From assembly GCA_963540815.1 (NCBI GenBank), contig CAUTQY010000009.1, forward strand, positions 1 through 64,000: a stretch of DNA of 64,000 nucleotides, read 5' to 3'. Below are positions 27,127 to 36,583 of this stretch, piece by piece (within the stretch, counting starts at the first letter, position 1; every line of letters begins with the position of its first letter). The position numbers and the translations under genes were made by a program. Origin of the DNA: Scybalousia_A sp963540815. GTDB taxonomy: Bacteria > Bacteroidota > Bacteroidia > Bacteroidales > P3. The notes below the pieces were generated by a model, which had not been told where the DNA came from, did not search any database, and worked only from the letters and a program-made list of their open reading frames with translations.

Positions 27127-27915
27127 TTAGTATTCTGCCTTTATTTGCAAGCCGTCATAAGCCAAATGTACATTTTTGGGCAAAGTTTTTTCAAATTTTG
27201 CGTAAGGTCCCACTTCGTGGCTGAGATGTATAAAATAAGCCTCTTGCGGTTGTATCTCTTCTACCAAAGACAAGGCTTCGGTTACTGTGAAATGAGAAAA
27301 ATGTTCTTTTTTTCTTAAAGAATTGACAACCAAAGTTTTTGTTCCGTATAATTTTTTCATTTGCGAAGGAGCAATTGTTTTTGCATCAGTTATATATGTC
27401 AAAGAACCTATTCTATAAGCCAGAGTGGGTAATTTGGCATGCATAACTTTTATGGGAGTTATTTCCAAGTCTTTTATTTTTAGGGTTTTGCAGGTAAAAG
27501 CATCTATTTCGTGCAAATTAAACTCCGGTATTCCGGGATACTGAGCATTATCAAAAACATAATAATACATTTTTTTCATACCTGCAAGAGCCTCTTTGTT
27601 GCCATAAATATCCATAGGTCTTTGTTGCAAATAGTTAAAGGCTCGCACATCGTCCAAACCTGCCGTATGGTCTCTGTGTTCGTGTGTTATAAGTATGGCA
27701 TCCAAATATTCAACCTTTTCTCTCAACATTTGATAACGAAAATCAGGTCCAGCATCTATACAGATTCTTGTTCCTTTATCGGATTCTATCAGAGCTGAGG
27801 TACGAAGTCTTTTATCCCTTAGGTCTTTAGACAAACAAACTTCACAATGACAGCCTATTATAGGCACGCCAAGTGAAGTTCCTGTTCCTAAAAAAGTAAG
27901 TTTTAAAGAGCCCAT
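27127..27915 (-). CDS. MBL-fold metallohydrolase (PhnP-like)
   Basis: 262 residues with the metallo-beta-lactamase fold: LTFLGTGTSLGVPIIGCHC at the start, a pair of Cys (CHCEVC), the metal motif LITHEHRDHTAGLDDVRAF (HxHxDH), and later KVMHAKLPTLAYRIGSLTYITD and YFIHLSHEVGPYAKFEK. Related to PhnP and RNase Z-like phosphodiesterases; the exact substrate is unknown. Its start overlaps the end of fabH by 13 bases, so it is coupled to the lipid operon. Confidence 0.92.
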   Translation of the reverse strand: MGSLKLTFLGTGTSLGVPIIGCHCEVCLSKDLRDKRLRTSALIESDKGTRICIDAGPDFRYQMLREKVEYLDAILITHEHRDHTAGLDDVRAFNYLQQRPMDIYGNKEALAGMKKMYYYVFDNAQYPGIPEFNLHEIDAFTCKTLKIKDLEITPIKVMHAKLPTLAYRIGSLTYITDAKTIAPSQMKKLYGTKTLVVNSLRKKEHFSHFTVTEALSLVEEIQPQEAYFIHLSHEVGPYAKFEKTLPKNVHLAYDGLQIKAEY

Positions 27916-28892
27916 TTTACCAAAACTGCTCCCCAGGTAAATCCTGCTCCGAAAGAAGTCAGGATTAAATTATCTCCTTTTTTGAATTTATTTTGATTTT
28001 CATACATAAGCATAGGAATAGTTGCCGAGGTGGTATTACCCATACGCTCTATGTTTATAAGGACTTGTTCGGGTTTCAATTCCAATCTGTCTCCCGTTGC
28101 CTTTATTATTCTAAGGTTTGCTTGATGAGGTAAAAGAAAATCTATATCGGATTTTTGCATGTTATTTCTTTTCAACACCTGCTCCGTAACCTCTGCCATT
28201 TTTACAACCGCCCATTTGAATACGGTTTGCCCCTCTTGATAAATAAAGTGCTGACGTTTCATAACCGTATCGACAGTCGCTGGTTTGCAAGAACCTCCCG
28301 CTACTTGATGCAAATGTTTTACACCCACACCGTCCGCACAAAGAATAGAATCTATTACTCCCAAATCCTCCTCCTCACTAGCCTCCAATAATACCGCGGC
28401 GGCAGCGTCACCGAATATAGGGCAAGTCGCTCTATCTTGATAATCTACAATAGAGGTCATCTTTTCGGCACCTATGACTATGGCCTTTTTTACCATCCCA
28501 GTCTCTATGTATTTTGCCGCTGTGGTTATACCATACACAAAGCCCGAACATCCTGCGTGCAAATCAAAACCAAAACCCTTACGTATATTACACTTGTCTG
28601 CAATGATATTGGCCGAGGCGGGAAATTGCATGTCTGGGGTAACGGTACAACAAATTATAAGTTCTATTTCATCGGGAGAAAGGTTTTTCTTCTCTATTAT
28701 ATTATCCACCACAATCCTTCCCATGTCAGAAGGTCCCAGCTCCCCTTTAAGTATATGACGCGTCTTTATACCTATACGCGACATAATCCACTCGTTGGAA
28801 GTATCCACCATTTTTGACAACATTTGATTGTCTATTACGTCCTGTGGAACATATCCTTCCGTAGCGGTTATTATTGCTCTTTTTTTTGACAT
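27903..28892 (-). CDS. fabH: Beta-ketoacyl-ACP synthase III
   Basis: Starts fatty-acid synthesis by joining an acyl-CoA primer to malonyl-ACP. The 329-residue thiolase-fold protein has the catalytic triad in place: Cys in DLHAGCSGFVYG (about residue 114), His in FLLPHQANLRII, Asn in ERMGNTTSATIP; it ends with LILTSFGAGFTWGAVLVKW as is typical. It follows plsX by 21 bases and overlaps the MBL gene by 13 bases. plsX-fabH next to rpmF is a very old gene order that links membrane-lipid supply to ribosome supply. Confidence 0.96.
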   Translation of the reverse strand: MSKKRAIITATEGYVPQDVIDNQMLSKMVDTSNEWIMSRIGIKTRHILKGELGPSDMGRIVVDNIIEKKNLSPDEIELIICCTVTPDMQFPASANIIADKCNIRKGFGFDLHAGCSGFVYGITTAAKYIETGMVKKAIVIGAEKMTSIVDYQDRATCPIFGDAAAAVLLEASEEEDLGVIDSILCADGVGVKHLHQVAGGSCKPATVDTVMKRQHFIYQEGQTVFKWAVVKMAEVTEQVLKRNNMQKSDIDFLLPHQANLRIIKATGDRLELKPEQVLINIERMGNTTSATIPMLMYENQNKFKKGDNLILTSFGAGFTWGAVLVKWAL

Positions 28893-28913
28893 AGTTAAAA
28901 TAAAGTTTAGTAA

Positions 28914-29855
28914 TTAAGCAGATTGCAATACTTCTTTCAAAGCATCAACAATTTTAGACTCATAAATATTTTTGGATTGCATTATCATGGACTTTATTGC
29001 CTTATCGTTGGAAATACCATGACCTATTATAACAACGCCATTTGCCCCTAACAGAGGAAGCCCTCCGTATATTTCGTAGTTAAATCTTTTGACAAAATCA
29101 TCAACCAAGCCTCGTTTGGCTATTTCTCTTGCAAAGGATTCTATGTTTTTCATCAAAAGATTACCCACAAAACCGTCACAAACAATTACATCTACGTTGT
29201 CTTTAAATATTTCGGAAGGTTCTGCGTTACCTACAAAATTGTAGCAATTATTTTTCATCAATTGATAAGCGGCCTTGCTTTGTAAATTGCCTTTTCCCTC
29301 TTCTTCTCCTATGTTAAGTAGTGCAACTCTCGGCGAAGGTATCCCTAAAGCTTTTTTTGCATAATAGCTACCTAAAAGACCGAATTGGTCCAAAACTTCC
29401 GGCTTCGTATCGGTATCTACCCCAACGTCCAACAAAACGCTAACGCCGTGTTTGGCTTTTGGAATAATCGCCGCAAGACAAGGACGCAAAACATTTTCCA
29501 TCAATCCCACGCTGTACATTGTACCCACAAGCATAGCACCCGAGTTACCTGCCGAGGCAAGGGTATCAACAAGTCCTTTTTTCAAATAGGCAAAGCCAAC
29601 CGAAAGCGAAGAATTCGGTTTTTCTTTAAAAGCTCTGATAGGAGAATCGTGCATATCTATAACCTCTGCACAATCCACTATTTCCAAACCTTGCATATCC
29701 GCATCTTGCTCAACCGTTATCCGTTCTATCCGACCTTTGTTGCCAAATAAAACAATAGTATCCGTAGCAGATAATTCTTGTTTGGCTTTTATGGCACCGC
29801 AAACAATAGCTTCGGGAGCGAAATCTCCCCCCATAGCATCTAACCCTATTCTCAT
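28914..29855 (-). CDS. plsX: Phosphate acyltransferase PlsX
   Basis: Makes acyl-phosphate from acyl-ACP for phosphatidic-acid synthesis. The 313-residue protein begins MRIGLDAMGGDFAPEAIVCG and has SAGNSGAMLVGTM, KHGVSVLLDVGVDTDTKPEV, VALLNIGEEEGKGN, and VDVIVCDGFVGNLLMKNIES, the motif set of the family. Twenty bases separate it from rpmF upstream and 21 from fabH downstream. Confidence 0.97.
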   Translation of the reverse strand: MRIGLDAMGGDFAPEAIVCGAIKAKQELSATDTIVLFGNKGRIERITVEQDADMQGLEIVDCAEVIDMHDSPIRAFKEKPNSSLSVGFAYLKKGLVDTLASAGNSGAMLVGTMYSVGLMENVLRPCLAAIIPKAKHGVSVLLDVGVDTDTKPEVLDQFGLLGSYYAKKALGIPSPRVALLNIGEEEGKGNLQSKAAYQLMKNNCYNFVGNAEPSEIFKDNVDVIVCDGFVGNLLMKNIESFAREIAKRGLVDDFVKRFNYEIYGGLPLLGANGVVIIGHGISNDKAIKSMIMQSKNIYESKIVDALKEVLQSA

Positions 29856-29875
29856 TCTGAGATATTTTGAGTTAT

Positions 29876-30067
29876 CTACTTGGTCTCTTTGTTCTGAGGC
29901 TCAATAGCCAACTTTCCTCTATAATATCCGCACTCAGGGCATACTCTGTGAGACTCTGTAACCGCTCCGCAATTAGAACAATTGGATAACTGTAATCCTT
30001 CTACCTTATGATGCGTTCTTCTCTTGGCTGTTCTCGTTTGAGAGAATCTGTGTTTTGGATGTGGCAT
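29876..30067 (-). CDS. rpmF: 50S ribosomal protein L32
   Basis: 63 residues: MPHPKHRFSQTRTAKRRTH at the start and the zinc-type Cys pairs LSNCSNCGAVTESHRVCPEC, so this is a C+ (zinc-binding) L32. The tail GYYRGKLAIEPQNKET is normal. It lies 6 bases after the YceD gene and before plsX. Confidence 0.97.
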   Translation of the reverse strand: MPHPKHRFSQTRTAKRRTHHKVEGLQLSNCSNCGAVTESHRVCPECGYYRGKLAIEPQNKETK

Positions 30068-30073
30068 ACTATT

Positions 30074-30604
30074 CTATGTTTTTATTTTATTCTTAAATTC
30101 TTTTAACTTTGCCCAACGCGGGTCAAAATCTTCTTCTTTATTTTGACTTTCGGTATTTTTTACCAAAAGCAGATTTATCATTTCCTTGTCACACTCCTCC
30201 GTTCTGCTATGCGAAGGAGAAATAGGCAACTCCAATCTTAGCTCCTCATATACGTAAGAAAAAATATCTATATCGTTTCGATTTTCCGAAATTATTATTT
30301 CATTAACATCATACTCTGAATATTGCTCATCAAACCTAACATATAATTGAGTATGTTTGTTAATGGGTAAAATCAAGTCGGACAAACAACGCGAACAAAC
30401 GAGAGTTACCTCTCCCTTGAAAGTAAAATAAAACTCTATCAGTCTCTCTTGTTTTACCATACGAATATCTACCTTGCAGGTAATATCCTTAACTTCCTTG
30501 TAATCAAAACTTTCAAATAACTCTTTACTAACAAGCAAACTATAAAAGTTTTCTCCTTTTTTTAATTTGCCAATCTGAACGATATAGTCCTTTCTCTCAA
30601 ACAT
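30074..30604 (-). CDS. YceD/DUF177 family protein
   Basis: 176-residue protein (from ATG 30604, MFERKDYIVQIGKLKKGEN) of the DUF177 family, which nearly always precedes rpmF. The Cys pair VTLVCSRCLSDLILP and the later HSRTEECDKEMINLLL and DPRWAKLKEFKNKI are typical, the last one being the family's signature end. Plant and bacterial members affect 23S rRNA handling; the role here is inferred. An upstream ATG (30658) lies inside the promoter and is rejected as start. Confidence 0.9.
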   Translation of the reverse strand: MFERKDYIVQIGKLKKGENFYSLLVSKELFESFDYKEVKDITCKVDIRMVKQERLIEFYFTFKGEVTLVCSRCLSDLILPINKHTQLYVRFDEQYSEYDVNEIIISENRNDIDIFSYVYEELRLELPISPSHSRTEECDKEMINLLLVKNTESQNKEEDFDPRWAKLKEFKNKIKT

Positions 30605-30628
30605 ACGGATTTGCTCGTTTTGAGCTTG

Positions 30629-30659
30629 CAAAGGTAAAACTTTTTTACAACTTGACAAA
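30629..30659 (-). promoter_or_regulatory. Bacteroidota promoter of the YceD-rpmF-plsX-fabH operon
   Basis: On the minus strand TTTG (30656-30659), 19-base spacer, TACCTTTG (30629-30636): close to the consensus TTTG-N19-TAnnTTTG. Transcription would begin about 30623, giving a leader of roughly 20 bases to ATG 30604. Confidence 0.82.
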
Positions 30660-30837
30660 GTTATTATTATTTTTTTTGGTTTGCAGAAATAAAATCAACC
30701 TACAATACATTGGTTTATAAACATAAATCAATACCTGCTCTATAATTGCAACCCATCTTTTTCATCCTTGTGAACCCGTACTTTTCCGTTATTAAGTAAC
30801 TTTATCCTTATTCGTCATTGCAAAAGTATTCCATTTT

Positions 30838-30928
30838 CGTCATTGCGAGACTTCGCTTTAAGTCGCGGCAATCTACAAAACTAATAAAGTGGTATGGATT
30901 GCCACGCCCTATCGGGCTCGCAATGACG
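30838..30928. repeat. Short CGTCATTGCGAG inverted repeat (copy 4)
   Basis: CGTCATTGCGAG (30838-30849) is perfectly complemented by CTCGCAATGACG (30917-30928); inner parts GCGGCAATC and GATTGCCACG also pair. Partial direct units (CGTCATTG at 30813 and CATCCTTGTG near 30765) precede it. It ends 36 bases from the broken methyltransferase gene. No gene is seen in 30660-30963. Confidence 0.85.
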
Positions 30929-30963
30929 TATTTATTCCGGGATTGCTTTTCTGCGTCCGCAAT

Positions 30964-31754
30964 TTATTTTGGCAATTCTGTTTTTTGACAGTTCCGTATA
31001 TTCTTCGGAAATTTCCATTCCCAAATAGTTTCTACCCAATATTTCGGCAACCTTACATGTTGTTCCGCTTCAGCAAAAGGGGCAAAAACCAAATCTCCTT
31101 CATTTGACCAAGATAATACATGATCTCTTACTAATTTTTCGGGGAAAATGGCTAGTTGTTTAAATGCTTCTTTGTTGTTTGTTGTGCCTCCCAAACCAAC
31201 TGCGTACTCCCAAATATTTGTCAGGGTCTTTTCCTTGTTCAACACATCTTTTACCTTTTTGTTTATTCCATCCGATTTTTTATTATAAACAAGCATTTCT
31301 TCTTAGTTTCTAACCGTTGAAGTTTTCAACGGATGGAATATAATCACTTTCTTTTTTGCCAACACAAACATAAACTCGTAACAATTGGTATATGATATGC
31401 ATTTGCACGCATAAAAGGTGTGTTTTTCTTTTTGTATATCATAACATCGTGTACCTTAGACCCAACGTCTTGAAATTTAATTGCTTGTCTAAATGAGGTT
31501 AAAGATTTGTTGCCTCCTTTTATTCTATCACCCACAACCCAAGCAACAACACCCGTATTTTTCATTATTCTAAACAGTTGCAAGGCCACCTTGTCAAAGT
31601 TAAATGAATAGCCCTTGTAATCTCTCAGATTGTCATACAGAGGAGAGGTTACTACCCAATCAATACATTCTTGGGGCAAAAGTTTCATTCCCTCCGTACA
31701 ATCCGTATTATAAATATTGTTTATTTCAAAATTTCCCAATCTTTGATTCGTCAT
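30964..31754 (-). pseudogene. Broken N4/N6 DNA methyltransferase
   Basis: The N-terminal half (from ATG 31754 to the stop at 31344) carries GNFEINNIYNTDCTEGMKL and the motif IV region TSPLYDNLRDYKGY, where the second Pro of the usual SPPY has become Leu, then VVAWVVGDRIKGGNKSLTSF. The reading then changes frame, meets stops between 31300 and 31343, and resumes in another frame from 31296 with KTLTNIWEYAVGLGG and LVRDHVLSWSNEGDLVFAPF, the start of motif I (normally DPFxGSGTT), after which the end is garbled. So the SAM-binding motif, the catalytic motif and the frame are all damaged. Promoter box TAACTTTG at 31785-31792 remains. A modification enzyme of a restriction system by family; target unknown. 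Confidence 0.85.
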
Positions 31755-31842
31755 AACTCTACATTTCTCCGCGTTTAGAGTTTGCAAAGTTAATGTTTGT
31801 TTTCTTAGTCTTAGTTATTCGTTTATCCGACAGACCTAAAAC

Positions 31843-31877
31843 AAAAAAGGAGATTAGAAACTAAATCTCCTTTTCTG
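31843..31877 (-). terminator. Intrinsic terminator of the M13 peptidase gene
   Basis: AAAAAAGGAGATT (31843-31855) pairs with AATCTCCTTTT (31864-31874). On the minus strand the hairpin ends in a run of T. It lies 29 bases past the peptidase stop. Confidence 0.85.
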
Positions 31878-31905
31878 AAAAAATACTATTAACGTTTAAA
31901 ACATT

Positions 31906-33945
31906 TTACCAAAGTTTCAAACGTTCGCTTGGTTTGATATACATTTTATCCGAGGGTTTTACATCAAAAGCATCGTACCACATATCTATATGAGGTAAGG
32001 CACCGTTTACCCTCCAACGTCCCAAAGAGTGAGGGTCGGATTTGGTTAACTGTCTTATTGCTTGCTCGGTTATATTGCTTGCCCAAACGCCGGCGTACGC
32101 AAGAAAAAATCTTTGGTCTGCCGTAAATCCGTCTATAACGGGAAGCGGTTTTGTTTTTGTAGCATTCTTGTAAGCATACCATGCTACTTGCAAACCTCCG
32201 TGGTCTGCCAAGTTTTCACCCAAAGTAAGTTGTCCGTTAGCGTTAAGGTCTGGCATAACCTTGATTTTCGAAAAGAACTCAACGTATTGTTTGCCTTTTT
32301 CTTTAAAGTTTTCCACATCGGAGGCTACCCACCAGTCCGTCATATTGCCGTCTTTGTCGTAATGTGAGCCTTGGTCGTCAAAACCGTGTGTCATTTCGTG
32401 ACCTATAACCACGCCTATTGCTCCGTAATTGAAGGCATCGTCTGCCTTCGGGTCAAAGAAAGGGTATTGCAATATACCGGCGGGAAAACAAATTTCATTA
32501 GTCGTAGGGTTATAGTAAGCATTAACGGTTTGGGGATACATTTGCCACTCGTCTATATCAACGGGTTTGCCCGCTCTTTTTTCTATCTTATCTTTTGTCC
32601 AAAAACGATTGCATTCCATTATATTTTCATAATAGGATTTGCTATTGTCTATGTTCAAAGCCGACATATCCGTCCAAGTATCGGGATAACCTATTTTCAC
32701 ATAAAAAGTAAGCAATTTTTCCAAAGCGGCAAGTTTGGTCTCTGTTGTCATCCAGTCCTGAGCTTTTATTCTTTCTGCCAAAGCAATTTGAAGATTTTTT
32801 ACAAGTTTTGCCATTCTTTCTTTGGAAGACTTAGGGAAATACTTCTCGGCATACATTTTACCAAGCGCCTCGCCCATTTGTTTTTCTACCTGAGAGGTGG
32901 CACGTCTCCATCTCGGTTGCATTTCTTTGGAACCGGAAAGAGTTTTGCCAAAGAAATCAAAATTAGCCTCTGCTATTTCGTCGCTAAGGTATGAAGCGGC
33001 GGAAGTAATTACATCCCATTCCAAATAATCCTTGTACTCCTCGGGTTTGATTTTGGCAAGAATACCATTTAATCCCAAAACAAAAGCGGGTTGTCCTACT
33101 ACCATATTTTGAATATAAGCATCTTTTACCCCCATTGCATTCATAGTCTTACGCAATGGAATGTTAGGATATTTGGTTTCAAAATCTTGCAGAGTCATTT
33201 TGTTGTAGTTTGCCTCCACGTCTCTCAATTCCGTACGAGACAAAGATACTTTTGCAATTTCGGTCTCCACTTTCATGATGTTTTGCATTTTCTTTTTGGC
33301 ATCTTTTTCTTTGAAACCAAAAAGTTTAAACATACGAACTATGTGATTTTTATACGCCTCTCGTATTGTTTTGGTGTTCTCATCGTTGTCCAAATAGTAC
33401 TCTTTTTGTCCAAGGGTTAATCCGCTTTGATATACGTTGAGAATGTTGTTTTTGGAATCTTTTTCGTCTGCACCAAATCCCATATAAATAAATTCCTGCA
33501 AACCCATAGGAGCATATTTTAGTTGCCAATCCAAAAGCTGAGCGTTGGTTTTGCAAGCCTCCAACTCTTTTATAAAAGGCATAAGCGGAGATACTCCGTC
33601 GTTATTTCTTTTGGTAGAATCCATTGCCATTTTGTAAAGGTCGGCAAGTTTTTGTTCCGTTGTACCTTTGGGGTATGTTTTTTGTAATAAATCGTTGAGT
33701 ATGGAATTTATTCTTTCGCTATTGTCTTTTGCCAATTGGTCAAAAGAACCGAAACGAGAATAAGCGGCAGGCAAAGGGTTGTTTCTCATCCAGCCTCCGC
33801 AAGCAAACTCATAGAAATCGTCTGCCGGTTTTGCAGTTTTGTTCAGATTTTCGGGTCTTATACCCGAGGACAAATTTTCTTGTCCGTTTGCAGCAAGTCC
33901 CATACATGCAAAAAACATTATGGGTAAAAGTTTAGTCATCTTCAT
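31906..33945 (-). CDS. M13 family zinc metallopeptidase (PepO/neprilysin-like)
   Basis: 679 residues with a signal peptide (ending about residue 22, GLAANGQ), so it works in the periplasm or outside. The M13 motifs are complete: NAYYNPTTNEICFPAGILQ, the zinc site VIGHEMTHGFDDQG (HExxH), the third ligand in GENLADHGGLQVAWYAY, and the closing YIKPSERLKLW. The family cuts peptides of up to about 40 residues. An ATG two codons in (MTKLLP) may be the true start. It stands alone between a terminator and the TPR gene hairpin. Confidence 0.95.
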   Translation of the reverse strand: MKMTKLLPIMFFACMGLAANGQENLSSGIRPENLNKTAKPADDFYEFACGGWMRNNPLPAAYSRFGSFDQLAKDNSERINSILNDLLQKTYPKGTTEQKLADLYKMAMDSTKRNNDGVSPLMPFIKELEACKTNAQLLDWQLKYAPMGLQEFIYMGFGADEKDSKNNILNVYQSGLTLGQKEYYLDNDENTKTIREAYKNHIVRMFKLFGFKEKDAKKKMQNIMKVETEIAKVSLSRTELRDVEANYNKMTLQDFETKYPNIPLRKTMNAMGVKDAYIQNMVVGQPAFVLGLNGILAKIKPEEYKDYLEWDVITSAASYLSDEIAEANFDFFGKTLSGSKEMQPRWRRATSQVEKQMGEALGKMYAEKYFPKSSKERMAKLVKNLQIALAERIKAQDWMTTETKLAALEKLLTFYVKIGYPDTWTDMSALNIDNSKSYYENIMECNRFWTKDKIEKRAGKPVDIDEWQMYPQTVNAYYNPTTNEICFPAGILQYPFFDPKADDAFNYGAIGVVIGHEMTHGFDDQGSHYDKDGNMTDWWVASDVENFKEKGKQYVEFFSKIKVMPDLNANGQLTLGENLADHGGLQVAWYAYKNATKTKPLPVIDGFTADQRFFLAYAGVWASNITEQAIRQLTKSDPHSLGRWRVNGALPHIDMWYDAFDVKPSDKMYIKPSERLKLW

Positions 33946-33991
33946 CTATGTATTTAATTTGTTTGGTTGTTATTTTCCTATCATAAAAACA

Positions 33992-34024
33992 CTATGTTTG
34001 ATATAATCAATATACCAAACATAG
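33992..34024 (-). terminator. Hairpin after the TPR gene
   Basis: CTATGTTTG (33992-34000) is perfectly complemented by CAAACATAG (34016-34024); on the minus strand TGTTTTTATG follows. It lies 22 bases past the stop at 34046, so it is a likely terminator. Confidence 0.65.
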
Positions 34025-34045
34025 CCTCTGTCTTTTTATTATTCT

Positions 34046-35074
34046 TTAGTTTGTGGCTTTCAGTTTTTTTATCATCTCCATATCCGCTTTTGCGCCGTTT
34101 ACGTCTTTGAGAGCTTGTTTGCTGGCGCCTCTTCTCTGCAAGGCTTGTATTTTCATATTTTTTGCAGTACTCTCGTTATCAATAACTTTATCCATATCGG
34201 CTATGGTTTCTTTGTATTTTTTTAGTTTAAAGTAAGCATTACCTCTTTGATAAATTATGTTTATATCCTCTGGAGAAATACTCAAATAAGAATCACAATC
34301 CGCCAAGACTTGTTCAAAATTACCCAAATTACCGTTTATGGTAGCACGATACTGATAAAGTTTTGTAGTCTTTACGCCCAACTCTTCCGCTTTGGTATAG
34401 TCGTTTAAGGCGTTTTGATATCCTTCGGGTGTTTTCAAAGAATAGTTGGCAAACGCCCTATCTTCGTAATAAGTTGCCTCGTTGGGGTTGATTTCTATGG
34501 CTTTAGTATAATAAGTAATTGCGTTTGCCCAATCTTCGCCTATGGCATAAGCAGCCGCTATGTTTTCGCAAATACTTGCATTGTTTGCCTCCAAGGAAAG
34601 GACTTGTTTGAGAACATCTATATAATTTGCGTACTCTTTTAGATTTTGATAAGCATTAGCCTTTTCCAACAAAGCCTCTTTGTCGTTAGGGTTCATGTTT
34701 AGAAGAGTATTTGCATCCTCTATTGCTTGTTTGGAATAGCCTTGTTTGTTATAAGAAAGTATTCTAAACATATAAGCTTTTTGCAAAGCGTCTTTATCCT
34801 CGGGGTTTGAGTTTATGAAAGTCGTAAGGTCGGCTACCGCACCTTGATAATTATTGACTTGATATTCTGCTACGCCCTTGTAGTAGTGGGCAAAATTCCA
34901 ATTTGGCACTTCACTTATACACTGATTAAATGAACTTATCATTTCTTGCCAATTCTTGTTGGCGTTAAGGTTGCTATAGGTGTCTATCCATTTATTGAGG
35001 ATCTCTTCTTCGCTTTGAGCAAACATTATCGTACTTGATAGAATCAAAGCAAGCGTTAAAAATATTTTCTTCAT
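34046..35074 (-). CDS. Exported TPR repeat protein
   Basis: 342 residues: signal peptide (MKKIFLTLALILSSTIMFAQ) then a chain of about eight TPR units of 34 residues, for instance AHYYKGVAEYQVNNYQGAV, DWANAITYYTKAIEINPNEA and NIIYQRGNAYFKLKKYKETI. TPR chains bind partner proteins; nothing shows which. The gene has its own hairpin terminator and is 94 bases from trmB. Confidence 0.88.
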   Translation of the reverse strand: MKKIFLTLALILSSTIMFAQSEEEILNKWIDTYSNLNANKNWQEMISSFNQCISEVPNWNFAHYYKGVAEYQVNNYQGAVADLTTFINSNPEDKDALQKAYMFRILSYNKQGYSKQAIEDANTLLNMNPNDKEALLEKANAYQNLKEYANYIDVLKQVLSLEANNASICENIAAAYAIGEDWANAITYYTKAIEINPNEATYYEDRAFANYSLKTPEGYQNALNDYTKAEELGVKTTKLYQYRATINGNLGNFEQVLADCDSYLSISPEDINIIYQRGNAYFKLKKYKETIADMDKVIDNESTAKNMKIQALQRRGASKQALKDVNGAKADMEMIKKLKATN

Positions 35075-35167
35075 CGTCTAATTATGTATTTTTGTTAGTT
35101 CCCATAAAGTAAAATGTCTATAATCTAACGCAAAATGGCAATGTGTTATTATTTTGAATTAAATTTT

Positions 35168-35827
35168 TTACAGTTGAAATTTTATATATTTAATTGTCTT
35201 GCCATAGTTTAAATACATTTTTTCATAAAAAGTTTGTATCTCTTTTACCTCATCTTCTACGTCCGTATTATAGAGGTCGGAGGTTTCAAAAATAATCCTA
35301 TGTCCTTCTTCTTTAAGCATTTGAGAAGTATATTCGTACAACTCCTCGCTGTCTGTTTTTAGGTATAAGAATCCTTCTTTGCTTAGAATTTTTGAGTATC
35401 TTTCCAAAAATCTCGGGCAAGTCAACCTTTTGTTTTCGTTTTTTATTTGAGGGTCGCAAAACGTTATCCATATTTCTTGCACTTCCTCGGGAGCAAAAAA
35501 ACTTTCTATCATCTGTATATGACAACGCAAAAAAGCAACATTATTCATCTGGTTGTCAAAAGCCGTTTTGCAACCTCTCCATAGCCTTGCCCCTTTGATA
35601 TCCATACCTATAAAATTTTTTTCTTTGTGCTTTTGTGCCAAACCCACGGTATATTCTCCTTTGCCGCAACCGAGTTCCAAAACAATAGGATTGTTGTTTT
35701 TAAAATAATCTTCCTTCCAACGTCCCCTAAGAAAAAAAGGTTTGTCTCTTATTTGTTCGTAAGGTATTTGAAACAGATTATCAAAGGTAAGATTTTCTGC
35801 AAATCTTTCTAGTTTGTTTTTTCCCAT
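35168..35827 (-). CDS. trmB: tRNA (guanine-N7-)-methyltransferase
   Basis: Methylates G46 in the variable loop of tRNA. The SAM loop VLELGCGKGEYTVGLA, then FIGMDIKGARLWRG, and the substrate motif WITFCDPQIKNENKRLTCP (the Bacteroidota form of DPWPKKRH) are present; late LYLKTDSEELYEYT completes the set. 219 residues, normal length. It lies 15 bases after tsaB in the same direction. Confidence 0.95.
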   Translation of the reverse strand: MGKNKLERFAENLTFDNLFQIPYEQIRDKPFFLRGRWKEDYFKNNNPIVLELGCGKGEYTVGLAQKHKEKNFIGMDIKGARLWRGCKTAFDNQMNNVAFLRCHIQMIESFFAPEEVQEIWITFCDPQIKNENKRLTCPRFLERYSKILSKEGFLYLKTDSEELYEYTSQMLKEEGHRIIFETSDLYNTDVEDEVKEIQTFYEKMYLNYGKTIKYIKFQL

Positions 35828-35842
35828 ATTGTTTTTATTTTT

Positions 35843-36541
35843 TTAATATAAACCCTTAACAACGGATTTTTGGGCAATAAAATCCTTTAGATAATAGGGT
35901 TCAAAATAAGCCGTGTTTTCAAAATCTTTGTTTATATATTTTGCCAAAGCAAGTTCTGCCATATATTCGGCACTAAGTGTTATACCCTCATCGTACAAGT
36001 ATATATTATTGTTGAGTATATTTTTGCATTTTTCTGCCCCGTTGCCTACGACTATAATTTTTTTGTCTTTATGATAAGGCTTGTATAAATCCTCCTCTAT
36101 AATATCGGCAGAGATAGGTTTGATGATTCTAATATTCTCATCATACAGAGCCGTATATACTTCCATTCTTTTTGCATCTATCATGGGTAGATAAAAAGAG
36201 TTCGGGTATTTTTTTAAGGCTCTATAAGCAAGTATTTGCAAAGTATCTATTGCTATTATAGGGATACTCAGAGCGTAAGCCAAGCCTTTGGCAGAAGATA
36301 TGCCTATCCTAAGTCCGGTATATGAGCCAGGACCTTTGCTAACGGCAACAGCGTTTAAATCCTTGCGTAAGGATTGTCCGTACTCCCAGAATACCTCCTC
36401 TATAAAAGTGGCAAGTACTTTGGAATGTGAATTCTCTTGAGTGCTTATTCTTTTGCAAAGTATTTGATTCTCTTTGCTAAGAGCAACGGAGCATATTTCC
36501 GTAGCGGTGTCTATGGATAATATCAGCGGTTTGTCTGTCAT
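35843..36541 (-). CDS. tsaB: tRNA threonylcarbamoyladenosine biosynthesis protein TsaB
   Basis: Partner of TsaD and TsaE in t6A37 formation. The 232-residue ASKHA-fold protein has LILSIDTATEICSVAL, VSKGPGSYTGLRIGISSAKG and LPMIDAKRMEVYTALYD. The C-terminal part ends in YFEPYYLKDFIAQKS, as in the family. tcdA, which acts after t6A, is also in this window (18.1 kb). It lies 42 bases after the 5-FCL gene and 15 before trmB, so three small RNA and folate genes seem to share a transcript. Confidence 0.95.
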   Translation of the reverse strand: MTDKPLILSIDTATEICSVALSKENQILCKRISTQENSHSKVLATFIEEVFWEYGQSLRKDLNAVAVSKGPGSYTGLRIGISSAKGLAYALSIPIIAIDTLQILAYRALKKYPNSFYLPMIDAKRMEVYTALYDENIRIIKPISADIIEEDLYKPYHKDKKIIVVGNGAEKCKNILNNNIYLYDEGITLSAEYMAELALAKYINKDFENTAYFEPYYLKDFIAQKSVVKGLY

Positions 36542-36583
36542 TTGTTTTTTTGCAAAATTAGTAAAAAAACTTTGACCGCTTAT

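Noticed and set aside
30838..30928. Rho-independent terminator between YceD and the methyltransferase
   Set aside because: The long CGTCATTGCGAG hairpin has no T-tract and belongs to a dispersed repeat family.
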